56,766 bases of DNA from Muribaculaceae bacterium (GTDB taxonomy: Bacteria > Bacteroidota > Bacteroidia > Bacteroidales > Muribaculaceae), in NCBI GenBank assembly GCA_022509105.1, contig JAFLTV010000012.1, positions 1 to 56,766 on the forward strand, read 5' to 3'. Shown here piece by piece: positions 9,450 to 18,413 of this stretch. Positions within the stretch are counted from its first letter, which is position 1. Each line of letters starts with the position of its first letter. The position numbers and the translations under genes were made by a program. The notes under the pieces were generated by a model. The model saw only the letters and a program-made list of their open reading frames with translations. It was not told the origin of the DNA and ran no database searches.

Positions 9450-11315
9450 ATGAAAAAACTTATACTTTCTCTTTCCTTAATCCTGGCAGCCGTGCCATCC
9501 TTCGCCAAGAAGAACAGTTCGCAGAATGTGCTCGACCTGAAATACAGCATCACAGACCCGGCTATCGTATATCCGGAAAGTTTCGAGTCTGACACAAATA
9601 AACTCCTTGAAAGTTGGTTTGTAAAGAATTACACGGCTACCGACGACCGCTATGACACCGAAAAATCTCCCAACGTCACCGACGAAGAGATTATCGAGCG
9701 TCTTGCCGCTCTTCCCACGGTCATTGAAATGCCCTACAACAGCATTGTAAGAAAATATATCGACCGCTACACAGTCAACGGACGCCGTCTCGTTTCTGCC
9801 CTGCTCGGTCTCGGCCTCTATTACACTCCGATATTCGAACAGGCCCTCGAGGAACAAGGGCTCCCTCTCGAGCTCAAATATCTTCCAATGATCGAATCGG
9901 CTCTCGACCCGAATGCGGTCTCCAAACATGGTGCCACAGGCTTATGGCAGTTCATGCTCGCAACGGCCAAAGGTCTCGGTATGGAGGTCAACAGCCTTGT
10001 TGACGAACGTCGTGACCCCTATCTCTCTTCAGAGATGGCCGCCGCTTATCTCAAAGGTCTTTATGACTCCTATAGCGACTGGAGCCTCGCCATCGCAGCC
10101 TACAACTGCGGACCCGGCACTGTCAACAAAGCTATACGCAGAGCCGGAGGTGACCCCGCTTCCCATGATTTCTGGACCATTTACAACTATCTCCCGGCAG
10201 AAACAAGAGGATATGTGCCTCTTTTCATCGCTATCAATTATGTGATGAACTATTATCCGGAACATAACATCTCTCCGGTGCTCCCGACTGCCCCTCTCGT
10301 GATGGACACTATTCATGTTTCAGACAGAATCCATTTCAATCAGATTTCACAGGTGCTTGATATCCCGGTGGAGGAACTTCGCATACTTAACCCTCAATAC
10401 CGTGCCGACATTATCCCGGGCACTGTCGATGTGCCTCGCAACCTTATCCTTCCTTCTCAGCAGATTCATGCGTATCTCATGAGTGAGGATGATATCAAGA
10501 ATTATGATTCTGAAAGATACAACCAACGCACTATCGTCAACCCCGGAGATCTCAACGATGTGCCTGAGGATGAAATCTTAGCCGTGGAAGACACCGAAAT
10601 CTGGGCCGAGCCCGATCCTATAAAACCGGGTCAACAGACTGCCACCATCATTCATAAGGTGAAAGAGGGGGAAACCCTGGCCTCTATTGCCGAGATGTAT
10701 GAAATAACTCCGCAGCAGATTAAGACTTCCAACAATCTCAGAAGAAATGCCGTGAGAATCGGCCAGCAGCTCCGTATCACGTCTGCTTCGCCGCAGGCCC
10801 ACATGGAAAACACTGTCGCTGTCGTAACAAACAACGAGAGAGTGTCTGCGCCTACCAAAGCTGCTGAAAATTCTGCTGCCAAAAAACAGACCTCAACCCA
10901 AAGCCAGAAACAGACAACTGCTCAGCAAAAACAAACCACCACTCAAAAGCAAACCAACAATAAGCAGACTGCTGCCAACAATAACAAAGCAGCTAACAAT
11001 AAAGCCGCTAATAATAAAGCGGCCAATAACAAGGCTGCCAATACCAAGGCAAAACAAACCCAGAAGGCCGCTAAACCTTCATCTCACGATATCAAATCGG
11101 GAGAGAATCTAACTACTATTGCCAAAAAATATGGCGTCTCTGTTGATGAGCTCAAAAAGGCCAACAACATGAAAGACGACAAACTGAAAGCAGGCGGCAC
11201 TATCAAGATCCCTGCAAAAGGCAAAGCGGCAACTAATAATAAGGCTACTCAAAACAACAAGAAGGGCGCTAACAACAAGAACACTAAAAACAACAACACT
11301 AAGAAAAAGAAATAA
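9450..11315 (+). CDS. LysM lytic transglycosylase (MltD-like)
   Basis: Exported murein hydrolase of 621 residues that cleaves the glycan strand with formation of 1,6-anhydro-muramic acid. A signal peptide (1-19) is followed by an SLT domain at about 125-250. The catalytic glutamate is E149 in LPMIESALDP, and GATGLWQF and AYNCGPG follow. Two LysM peptidoglycan-binding modules lie at about 400-446 and 546-593. Between them is a lysine-, asparagine-, glutamine- and alanine-rich linker with five NNKAA-type repeats, and the tail is again lysine/asparagine rich. It is 18 bases after the DUF5683 gene and ends in a terminator that overlaps its stop codon. Confidence 0.92.
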   Translation: MKKLILSLSLILAAVPSFAKKNSSQNVLDLKYSITDPAIVYPESFESDTNKLLESWFVKNYTATDDRYDTEKSPNVTDEEIIERLAALPTVIEMPYNSIVRKYIDRYTVNGRRLVSALLGLGLYYTPIFEQALEEQGLPLELKYLPMIESALDPNAVSKHGATGLWQFMLATAKGLGMEVNSLVDERRDPYLSSEMAAAYLKGLYDSYSDWSLAIAAYNCGPGTVNKAIRRAGGDPASHDFWTIYNYLPAETRGYVPLFIAINYVMNYYPEHNISPVLPTAPLVMDTIHVSDRIHFNQISQVLDIPVEELRILNPQYRADIIPGTVDVPRNLILPSQQIHAYLMSEDDIKNYDSERYNQRTIVNPGDLNDVPEDEILAVEDTEIWAEPDPIKPGQQTATIIHKVKEGETLASIAEMYEITPQQIKTSNNLRRNAVRIGQQLRITSASPQAHMENTVAVVTNNERVSAPTKAAENSAAKKQTSTQSQKQTTAQQKQTTTQKQTNNKQTAANNNKAANNKAANNKAANNKAANTKAKQTQKAAKPSSHDIKSGENLTTIAKKYGVSVDELKKANNMKDDKLKAGGTIKIPAKGKAATNNKATQNNKKGANNKNTKNNNTKKKK

Positions 11316-11340
11316 CCCGTCTCCGGGTTATTTCTTTTTC
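11311..11340 (+). terminator. Terminator after the transglycosylase gene
   Basis: AATAACCCG (11311-11319), a four-base loop and CGGGTTATT (11324-11332) form a nine-pair stem, followed by CTTTTTC. The TAA stop codon lies in the first arm. It separates the par operon from the convergent SlyD-like gene. Confidence 0.8.
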
Positions 11341-11363
11341 CTTAGGGTCTTAATCTTTTCTCA

Positions 11364-11921
11364 TCAGCAGTTGCAACCTTCGTCGCAACCTGAGCCGCCA
11401 CAACCGCCTGAGCCGCCGCATCCGCCGCAACATCCTTGCGGCTGAAGCTCTTCGGGAGTGGCATCCCTGACTTCATCGATGATTCCTTCATATCTCACCG
11501 TGAGCCCCGCAAACGGATGATTAAAGTCCATCTTTATATTTTTGTCGCCAATCTCTGTGACACGACCCTGCACACGCAGATTGTCGGCTGTCATCATCGG
11601 TAGCACCGCGCCCTCTTTCACCTCTTCAGCAAGTTTGCCGTCGCGCATGAAAATCTCCTTGTCAAGCTCCATTATCAAATCGTCGGAAGCATCGCCAAAG
11701 GCTGCTACCGGAGGAAGGGTCACTTCAAATTTATCTCCTTTGCCAAGGCCTGACATCACTTGCTCCAAACCCGGAACGATTCCCGGAGTCACTCCATACA
11801 CCATCTGGTCGGGAGCATTCTTCGGAGTTTCAAACAACAGGCTGCCGTCGGCCTCATTATATAATTTATAGGAATATTCAACAAATTTGCCCGGTCCTAC
11901 AACTTCTCTCTTCTCTTCCAT
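11364..11921 (-). CDS. SlyD-like FKBP peptidyl-prolyl isomerase
   Basis: Cytosolic proline isomerase and chaperone of 185 residues. The FKBP fold with an inserted flap domain spans about 8-155 (YSYKLYNEADG, GLEQVMSGLGKGD, FNHPFAGL). The C-terminal tail from residue 164 is almost only Cys and Gly with seven cysteines, a likely metal-binding extension. SlyD of E. coli has a His/Cys-rich nickel-binding tail; this one is Cys-only. The frame is open to 11972, but the ATG at 11921 starts the conserved domain and is preferred. Confidence 0.88.
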   Translation of the reverse strand: MEEKREVVGPGKFVEYSYKLYNEADGSLLFETPKNAPDQMVYGVTPGIVPGLEQVMSGLGKGDKFEVTLPPVAAFGDASDDLIMELDKEIFMRDGKLAEEVKEGAVLPMMTADNLRVQGRVTEIGDKNIKMDFNHPFAGLTVRYEGIIDEVRDATPEELQPQGCCGGCGGSGGCGGSGCDEGCNC

Positions 11922-12092
11922 AATTTCTATTATTTTATAAGTTTTATATTTCTCTGTTTTATCAAATTGCAATAACCCCGATATCTCCTTATCTCAAAAC
12001 TCTATTGATTTTGCAGGATATTGTGGTTTGCATAAATGAATAAAGTAGCGACAATTAAAACCATCGCTACTTTACTAACCATTTTTATCCGA

Positions 12093-12905
12093 TTAAAGTT
12101 CAGATTCCTCTTGTAAAAGTTCGGGATGCTTCCTTTCAAACTGCTCCTGGGGTATCTCCACATTGAAATAGAACCCTTTGGCTGTTTTGCTTCCGAGTTT
12201 TCTCTGGGTTTCCGGATCTGGGGCCACTGTGAGATAATCATATCCCGGATCGATAAAGTCCACGTCTGTGGCTTCATATCCTAAAAGTCTCACCATGTCG
12301 TATTCATGCATCGGATAAATCACATACCAGGCATTCTCGACATCCTCTCCCGTGCCGGTGCTCTTAATGGCGCCCAACAAGTGTTCAAGACGATATTCCC
12401 ATATCTTGGCGCTCATGGTCTTGTTCATCTCTTTCAACACATGCACTAAAAACGACATCTGCCGAAGATCAAACGGATTATCCTCAAGCGCAAGCTCGGC
12501 ATATTTTCGGATGGTGTCTTTCTCCTCCTTTGTATGCTCCCTCTTCAATCTCAGATCCTCTGTCTTATCGGCATAGATCGACTGACGGTAAGGGTCGTAA
12601 TCTTCCTGAAACATATAGCCCAGATAGAAATAACGATATTCCTCATTGCTCATTATAGTATCGTTGAGCCTGTATTTCTTCATAAGTTTCGGAAAATAAA
12701 ACTTACTGTCCGGGTCCATGGTTTCATCCCGGATCTCTTCCAAATCCGGTTTCTGAACTGTTATTTTTCTCTTATTCTGGGATGCAGGAGCCTGACGGGA
12801 ATTCTGTGCCGTAATCTCCGGAATCACTATTCCCGATATAACCATAGCCATCATAAATCCGGCTATTATTCTCCTTCTATAATCCTTAAATCTTTTCTTC
12901 ATCAT
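12093..12905 (-). CDS. DUF4919 exported protein
   Basis: A 270-residue protein of unknown function. A basic N-terminus and hydrophobic stretch (about 14-33) look like a signal peptide ending near ITAQ. The mature part matches the DUF4919 pattern as I know it from Bacteroides: DPDSKFYFPKLMKKY, then YLGYMFQEDYDPYR, then a helical region, and near the end GYEATDVDFIDPGYDYL. It stands alone between the SlyD-like gene and the rel operon. Two ATG codons are adjacent at the start; the first is given. Confidence 0.75.
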   Translation of the reverse strand: MMKKRFKDYRRRIIAGFMMAMVISGIVIPEITAQNSRQAPASQNKRKITVQKPDLEEIRDETMDPDSKFYFPKLMKKYRLNDTIMSNEEYRYFYLGYMFQEDYDPYRQSIYADKTEDLRLKREHTKEEKDTIRKYAELALEDNPFDLRQMSFLVHVLKEMNKTMSAKIWEYRLEHLLGAIKSTGTGEDVENAWYVIYPMHEYDMVRLLGYEATDVDFIDPGYDYLTVAPDPETQRKLGSKTAKGFYFNVEIPQEQFERKHPELLQEESEL

Positions 12906-12939
12906 TCTAATCCAATTTACCTCTTACCCTCTCTATTCC

Positions 12940-12974
12940 TAATTACTAATTGCTAATTGCTAATTACTAATTAT
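12940..12974. repeat. Heptanucleotide tandem repeat
   Basis: Five head-to-tail copies of a 7-base unit, TAATTAC, TAATTGC, TAATTGC, TAATTAC, TAATTAT. They lie in the 119-base gap between the DUF4919 gene and the end of the rel operon. Confidence 0.85.
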
Positions 12975-13024
12975 GAATAACTGAATTCTAATAAAAAAAC
13001 TTTTAATTTTAACTTTTATTGCCT

Positions 13025-13546
13025 TCAAATCCCGGCAACAACCAAAACCGTTCCCAATTGCATCACACTGATTGCCGTCGGAAAACCTTTAGCCATAAAA
13101 TAGCTGAAGAAATGTCCCGAAGCAAGGTTCACGCTTCTTCCGTCGGGAGTGGAGGCATACATCATCGCTCCCAAAAATACTCCCACAGCCGTGGCCACTA
13201 TCATGATAGCATATCTCGCTCCCGGAGTGCCGGCAAAAGTGAATCCTAAAAGACCAACGGCCATCCCAGTCAAAGCTCCGAAAAGATAATAATACATTCC
13301 CTTGCGCATGTTTCTGATTGCAGCTGGCTGACATAAGGTCAATATGGTAATGAAAACCGACATGAACAGCCATCCCAACACTAACCCCGTGCCTAAGGGC
13401 AGCATTGGATAACCCTCCGGGGTCTTTCCCATACTGAAAATCAAGAGCCCTAAAAAGCAGCTGCAAGGTGCCCCAACAAGCCGATAGGGTATGAAGATGA
13501 GCCCTATCAGAAATAACAGACTGCCGAATATTATCGATAATACCAT
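13025..13546 (-). CDS. Conserved membrane protein, function unknown
   Basis: A 173-residue protein that I do not recognise. It has about five hydrophobic segments (about 2-18, 28-40, 52-72, 86-106, 111-130) and a short C-terminal one. Its start ATG overlaps the stop codon of the HD phosphodiesterase by one base (TAATG), so it is the last gene of the rel-pgpH operon and is likely translationally coupled. Context suggests it is tied to the same membrane or nucleotide-signalling function, but nothing in the sequence shows an activity. Confidence 0.7.
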   Translation of the reverse strand: MVLSIIFGSLLFLIGLIFIPYRLVGAPCSCFLGLLIFSMGKTPEGYPMLPLGTGLVLGWLFMSVFITILTLCQPAAIRNMRKGMYYYLFGALTGMAVGLLGFTFAGTPGARYAIMIVATAVGVFLGAMMYASTPDGRSVNLASGHFFSYFMAKGFPTAISVMQLGTVLVVAGI

Positions 13547-15657
13547 TATGATTGATTTTGGTTTTGATTCTTTTCCTGTTCAGCCGTGGCTGTGGCCGTC
13601 TTCTTGTTCATCTCCGGATATCTCACCCTGGTGTGATAGATTGTGGCCAGTCTCTGCTTGAACACTTTCTTTATGGTCTCTATGTCCTTGAATGTTATCG
13701 GCGATTCCTTATATAAGCCTTCTGCTATCTGTCCGTTGATTATATTATCAACCAATTTATCGATAGATTCCGGAGAATAGTCTTGGAGCGACCGTGAAGC
13801 GGCCTCGACGGCGTCAGCCATCATCAGTATCGAAGTTTCCACACTCTGTGGATTCGGACCGGGATAGGAGAAATCTTTCTTGTCTATGATTTTGTCAGGA
13901 TTGTTATTTACTGCCGTCGTATAGAAATATTTCGCCATCCCTTTGCCGTGGTGTTCCAATATAAACGCCCTCACTTGTGCCGGAAGTTTATGCTTGAGTG
14001 CCAGACGCTCCCCTTCGGTGACGTGGGCCACTATCTTACGGGCGCTTGTGACGGGATCTAACTTCGCATGGGGATTGATGCCATGTTGGTTTTCGGTGAA
14101 ATCAATCGGACTCGTCAATTTGCCGATATCATGATATAGAGCTCCAGTCCTCACCAAAGTGGTATTTGCTCCTACAGCTCTTGCCGCCTCTGCAGCTATT
14201 GTCGACACTTGTATGGAATGTTGGAATGTGCCCGGCGCCTCTTCTGCCAGCCTACGTAGCAACGGACTGTTGATATCGCTTAATTCCACCAAAGTAACCG
14301 CTGAAGTAAAGCCAAAAATTTTCTCGATAACCAATATCAGGATATAGGCAAACGATAATATCACTGAATTAATGACGAAGAGTATCAGCAGTCTCCATGA
14401 AAACTGACTGAAGTTACCCTCCATGATCAGACACATCGTGAAATAGGTGAATACATAGCACACCAATGAAAGGGCCGCCGTGCGCAATAGCTGTGAACGC
14501 CTGTCGAGCTGCCAGATGCTGAATGTGGCTACAAGGCCAACTATTATTTCCATGAACAGGAACTGAAGCGGATAGGTGGCCACTAATGCCGAAAGGAAGA
14601 TCGTGGCAAGCAACGCGAATATAGCCGTGCGTGAATCAAAAAACACCAGGACTATCACCGGCACTGCAGCAAAAGGCACTACATACAATCCTTGCACCAC
14701 ATTCTCAAACATCAGGATTGCAAAGAGTGTGAACAAGGTGATGAAGGAAACCAAAAACGTCATCTTCCTGATGTCGGAGAAAAACCTGGGCCGGTAGATG
14801 CTCAAGAATATATATAAGACAATAAGAATGATGGCTATATAGATTCCTTGTCCGATTATAAAATAAGTATGGTCATGACGGTCTGACTGACGCGTCTCCA
14901 TCATCTCCTGGTAAGTGTTCAGATTCGTATAAATCTGAGGCGTGATAATCTCTCCGCGGTCAACTATTCTTTGCCCGGTCTTGATGACGCCCATGGCACC
15001 CGTGACTGTCAGAAATTCCTGGTCACGGTATTTTGTATCGTTTATGGAGTCTATCGTGACGTTGGGCGTCAAACTTATGTTGAGGGCCTTGATGATGCCC
15101 GGACTCAATTCCGGCATCGCAGGCTGGTGGCGAGCCGAATAAGCCGAATCTATAAACGTGAAGGCTCTTCCCGGCGTCAGCATTTGCGTGGCGTCAAGAG
15201 TGATCACCTCTCTCGTGGCTTCATCATCGCCTGTCATCTGCCGGAATTTCTTTCCGTGCTCTTTGTTGATATATTCCGTGAGATCCTGATCTATGATGCC
15301 TTTATCATACGTTTCCTTCAACAATGCGGTAAGCACGTCTACTTGTGCCGTTGTTGCCGTGTCGGCTATCAAGGCCCGGAATCTTTCCACATTGTCTGTC
15401 TCCGTGATGTCGCTTTTCGTAACAAAGGGAACAAAAGTTCGCTCGATGCTGTCTTGCATCACCTTCATTGAGGTGGAGTCGCGAAGTATCGGCACATCGA
15501 ATTCGGCCGTAAGCAACGGATATTTCCATGGCTGGTTGAGTTCATAGCTGTAGCCCTGATGGTCGGCATGAGGCAACACAAGCAGGATGATAGCTATGGC
15601 TGAGGCCGCCAAGCCGAAACGCAATAGATTTATTTGTGAAAATATTTTTGAAAACAT
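13546..15657 (-). CDS. PgpH-type 7TM HD phosphodiesterase
   Basis: Membrane phosphohydrolase of 703 residues, the architecture of PgpH, which degrades cyclic di-AMP in Firmicutes. An N-terminal helix (about 12-30) is followed by an extracytoplasmic 7TMR-HDED domain (about 35-265), six to seven helices (about 266-450) and a cytosolic HD domain. The metal-binding residues include H480 and H509-D510 in LYHDIGK. It lies 15 bases downstream of rel and overlaps the next gene by one base. I saw no c-di-AMP cyclase gene in the window, so the substrate is inferred from the family. Confidence 0.88.
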   Translation of the reverse strand: MFSKIFSQINLLRFGLAASAIAIILLVLPHADHQGYSYELNQPWKYPLLTAEFDVPILRDSTSMKVMQDSIERTFVPFVTKSDITETDNVERFRALIADTATTAQVDVLTALLKETYDKGIIDQDLTEYINKEHGKKFRQMTGDDEATREVITLDATQMLTPGRAFTFIDSAYSARHQPAMPELSPGIIKALNISLTPNVTIDSINDTKYRDQEFLTVTGAMGVIKTGQRIVDRGEIITPQIYTNLNTYQEMMETRQSDRHDHTYFIIGQGIYIAIILIVLYIFLSIYRPRFFSDIRKMTFLVSFITLFTLFAILMFENVVQGLYVVPFAAVPVIVLVFFDSRTAIFALLATIFLSALVATYPLQFLFMEIIVGLVATFSIWQLDRRSQLLRTAALSLVCYVFTYFTMCLIMEGNFSQFSWRLLILFVINSVILSFAYILILVIEKIFGFTSAVTLVELSDINSPLLRRLAEEAPGTFQHSIQVSTIAAEAARAVGANTTLVRTGALYHDIGKLTSPIDFTENQHGINPHAKLDPVTSARKIVAHVTEGERLALKHKLPAQVRAFILEHHGKGMAKYFYTTAVNNNPDKIIDKKDFSYPGPNPQSVETSILMMADAVEAASRSLQDYSPESIDKLVDNIINGQIAEGLYKESPITFKDIETIKKVFKQRLATIYHTRVRYPEMNKKTATATAEQEKNQNQNQS

Positions 15658-15672
15658 CTCCTCTTTCCTTTC

Positions 15673-17790
15673 TTATGAAATCCGTTTGGCAAATTTCACT
15701 CCCTTTATCTCAAGCAGACTCTCGCATAAATTGTCTACTCGCTCTGCTGTGTCTACTATAACGGTCATCTCGCTGGTGAACACCTCGTTTTGGGTGCGGA
15801 TGTTCAAGCTCCGGATATTTATCTTTAATTTCTTGGAAACGAGATCTGTGATCTCTTCCAGGATTCCCATCCTGTCTATTCCCTCCACGCTTATCGTGGC
15901 ATTGAATTTAGGGGCGTTGCCTCCCCATTTGGTCATGACAAGCCGGGAGCCGAAAGCACTTTTCAACCGCATGGCAATCTCGCAGTTCACCTTATGAACC
16001 ACCACCTCTTCATCCTCGTTCACAAACCCTAACACATCGTCGCCGGGCAACGGGCTGCAACAGGTGTCGATATGGTAATTAGGCACTTTCTCATCCGGAT
16101 AGAGAATAAAGGTCTTTTTTCGGTCGATTGGCGGACCGGGAGTGCGCTCACCTTCCTTTTTCCTTGATGAAAACGGATTTCTCAATATCTTTTTCATCAA
16201 AGAATTTTTTTGTTCGGTCTCTTTCTTCTCTTTCTCCTTTTCCTTTATCTCCTCATCGGAAACAATCAGTTTGTTGCCGGCCTTTTTGAGATATGTCCTT
16301 ATTCGGGTTTTCGCTTTTGCCGTGTGGCAATAGTCGATCCATTTCGGATTAGGGCTACTGCTGTTGGAGGTGATGATTTCAACCTGGTCGCCGCTTTCCA
16401 GCTTATGAGACAAGGGAACAAGTTTATGGTTTAGTTTCCCGGCCACACAATGAAGCCCCAACTGGGAGTGTATCGCGAACGCCATATCAAGCACCGTGGC
16501 CCCCGTTGGCAAGGTCAGCAGATCTCCCTTGGGCGTAAATACGTAGATTTCCGATGAAAAAAGATTCAGTTTGATGGTGTCGAGGAAGTCCATCGCATTG
16601 GGTTCCGGATGGGCCAGTATATCCTTTATGGTATTCATCCATGTATCGAGCTCCGTTTCATCCTCCTGCACTCCTGTCTTGTATTTCCAGTGTGCGGCGT
16701 AACCCAACTCGGCTATATCATCCATTTTTCTCGACCGGATCTGCACTTCTATCCATTTTCCCTCCGGACCCATGGCCGTTAGATGGAGCGCGCGGTAGCC
16801 GTTGGCCTTAGGAATGCTTATCCAGTCTCTGAGACGCTCCGGGTGTATCTTGTGCCCTTCGGTAAAGAAGGTGTATATCTGCCAGCATTTCAGCTTCTCG
16901 AGGGCTTCATCCTCATTCTCGAAAATGACTCTTACGGCATAGACATCATAGATCTCATCGAATTCCACATGCTTGGTCTCCATCTTTTTATAGATGGAAT
17001 AGGCGCTCTTCACACGGGCTTTTATTTCGTATTTGAATCCGGCATCGTCAAGCATTTTCCTGACCGGTTTTACGAATTCCTCTACTATCGATTCCCTGTG
17101 CTCCTCTGTCTCGCTCAGTTTCTCTATAATCTCTTTATATTTCTGAGGCTGCTCATATTTGAAGGCAAGGTCTTCAAGCTCTCTTTTTATTTTGCTCAGG
17201 CCGAGCCTGTGGGCTAACGGTGCGTAGACGTAGAGGGTCTCTCCGGCTATCTTATATTGCTTTTCAGGCCTCATCGACCCTAAGGTGCGCATATTGTGAA
17301 GACGGTCGGCCATCTTTACCAGGATAACCCTTATGTCTGTAGACATCGACAACAGAAGTTTCCGGAAATTCTCTGCCTGAATAGAAGCCTGGGCTCCGAA
17401 GATGCCCCCGGATATCTTGGTGACACCCTCCACTATATCCGCAATCTTCTTTCCGAATGAAGATTCTATGTCATCCCGTGTATAGTCCGTGTCTTCAACC
17501 ACATCATGAAGCAATGCCGCGCATATCGACGTAGAGCCTAACCCCAGTTCCTCCACCAATATTCTTGCCACGGCTATGGGATGCATGATATACGGCTCTC
17601 CGCTTCGGCGTCGCGTGCCCTTATGCGCCTCTTTGGCAAACTGATATGCCCGCTCTATTATCTCCACTTTTTTGCGATGATTGCTCGAAATGTATATCTG
17701 CAACATCTCCCGGAAGGCAGAATCCACCATCCTGTCTTCTTTGGTGCGTGTGTCTTGATATGACACGTATGTCGGATAATTATCAGGCAT
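15673..17790 (-). CDS. Bifunctional (p)ppGpp synthetase/hydrolase Rel
   Basis: Stringent-response enzyme of 705 residues. Domains in order: HD hydrolase (about 45-200, with H70 and H95-D96 in LLHDVVEDTD), synthetase (about 250-365), TGS (about 410-470), a helical and CC-containing region (DTCCSPLPGDD) and a C-terminal ACT domain (about 630-705). The hydrolase motif is intact. The charge motif that separates bifunctional (RxKD) from synthase-only (ExDD) enzymes reads RLRD at 319-322, which fits the bifunctional type. It is first in an operon with the PgpH-type gene. Its promoter overlaps the 3' end of ribH. Confidence 0.95.
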   Translation of the reverse strand: MPDNYPTYVSYQDTRTKEDRMVDSAFREMLQIYISSNHRKKVEIIERAYQFAKEAHKGTRRRSGEPYIMHPIAVARILVEELGLGSTSICAALLHDVVEDTDYTRDDIESSFGKKIADIVEGVTKISGGIFGAQASIQAENFRKLLLSMSTDIRVILVKMADRLHNMRTLGSMRPEKQYKIAGETLYVYAPLAHRLGLSKIKRELEDLAFKYEQPQKYKEIIEKLSETEEHRESIVEEFVKPVRKMLDDAGFKYEIKARVKSAYSIYKKMETKHVEFDEIYDVYAVRVIFENEDEALEKLKCWQIYTFFTEGHKIHPERLRDWISIPKANGYRALHLTAMGPEGKWIEVQIRSRKMDDIAELGYAAHWKYKTGVQEDETELDTWMNTIKDILAHPEPNAMDFLDTIKLNLFSSEIYVFTPKGDLLTLPTGATVLDMAFAIHSQLGLHCVAGKLNHKLVPLSHKLESGDQVEIITSNSSSPNPKWIDYCHTAKAKTRIRTYLKKAGNKLIVSDEEIKEKEKEKKETEQKNSLMKKILRNPFSSRKKEGERTPGPPIDRKKTFILYPDEKVPNYHIDTCCSPLPGDDVLGFVNEDEEVVVHKVNCEIAMRLKSAFGSRLVMTKWGGNAPKFNATISVEGIDRMGILEEITDLVSKKLKINIRSLNIRTQNEVFTSEMTVIVDTAERVDNLCESLLEIKGVKFAKRIS

Positions 17791-17866
17791 TCCCTTTTAC
17801 TTTAAAACTCTCTGTTAAGACCATCTTTTAATATTGATTCCGGTTTTTCCCGAAGTCTGCATGCTA

Positions 17867-17897
17867 CAAAATTAATCACTGTTGCCCTTATCTCCAA
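17867..17897 (-). promoter_or_regulatory. Promoter of the rel operon
   Basis: On the minus strand TTG (17897-17895), a 20-base spacer and TAATTTTG (17874-17867) fit the Bacteroidetes consensus. The -33 element lies inside the last codons of ribH. The predicted start is near 17860, leaving a leader of about 70 bases. Confidence 0.7.
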
Positions 17898-18382
17898 AAT
17901 GCGGCGTGAATGTTTGCCATATCAACGGCGGCAGCTCCGGCCTCGCTCCCTTTATTGCCCAATATTCCTCCGGCTCTCTCTTGGGCCTGCTCAAGGTTGT
18001 TGACGGTAAGCACGCCGAATATAACCGGGGATTTCCCCAGACTGTTCAGTCTGGCCACTCCTTCCGTGACGTGTTGGCACACATAATCGAAGTGAGGGGT
18101 GTCACCTCTTATCACACAACCTATGACTATCACGGCTGCAGCATCGTTTTTCACCGCCAGTGAAGCTATATTGACCAGTTCCACAGTGCCGGGCACTTTT
18201 ATCTTCACTATATCCTTTTCCCTCACCCCGGCTTTCCTTAATGTCTCCTCAGCTCCATCCCTTAAAGCATGAGTGATTCCGGAATTCCATTCTGCGGTGA
18301 TGATATAAAATTTTCCGAAAACTCTCTGGTCTATGGGAGCAACTTCAAGTGAATCGCCGTTGGTGTTCAGTATGGTCGACAT
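17888..18382 (-). CDS. Lumazine synthase RibH
   Basis: 6,7-dimethyl-8-ribityllumazine synthase of 164 residues, penultimate step of riboflavin synthesis. It joins 5-amino-6-ribitylamino-uracil with dihydroxybutanone phosphate. Visible motifs are FYIITAEWNSGIT near the N-terminus, GCVIRGDTPHFDYVC for the substrate site, and VLTVNNLEQA. Length is normal. It is downstream of the helical-repeat gene, probably in the same operon; the other riboflavin gene in the window is ribF. Confidence 0.95.
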   Translation of the reverse strand: MSTILNTNGDSLEVAPIDQRVFGKFYIITAEWNSGITHALRDGAEETLRKAGVREKDIVKIKVPGTVELVNIASLAVKNDAAAVIVIGCVIRGDTPHFDYVCQHVTEGVARLNSLGKSPVIFGVLTVNNLEQAQERAGGILGNKGSEAGAAAVDMANIHAAFWR

Positions 18383-18413
18383 ATTCTTTATTCTTTTAGC
18401 CTCGTTTATGCTG

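Noticed and set aside
7000..9450. parS site near parAB
   Set aside because: I searched by eye for GTTTCACGTGAAAC and close variants and found none in the par region.
12002..12277. A 91-codon frame overlapping the end of the DUF4919 gene
   Set aside because: Most of it overlaps the DUF4919 gene in another frame; the remaining tail is AT-rich gap sequence.
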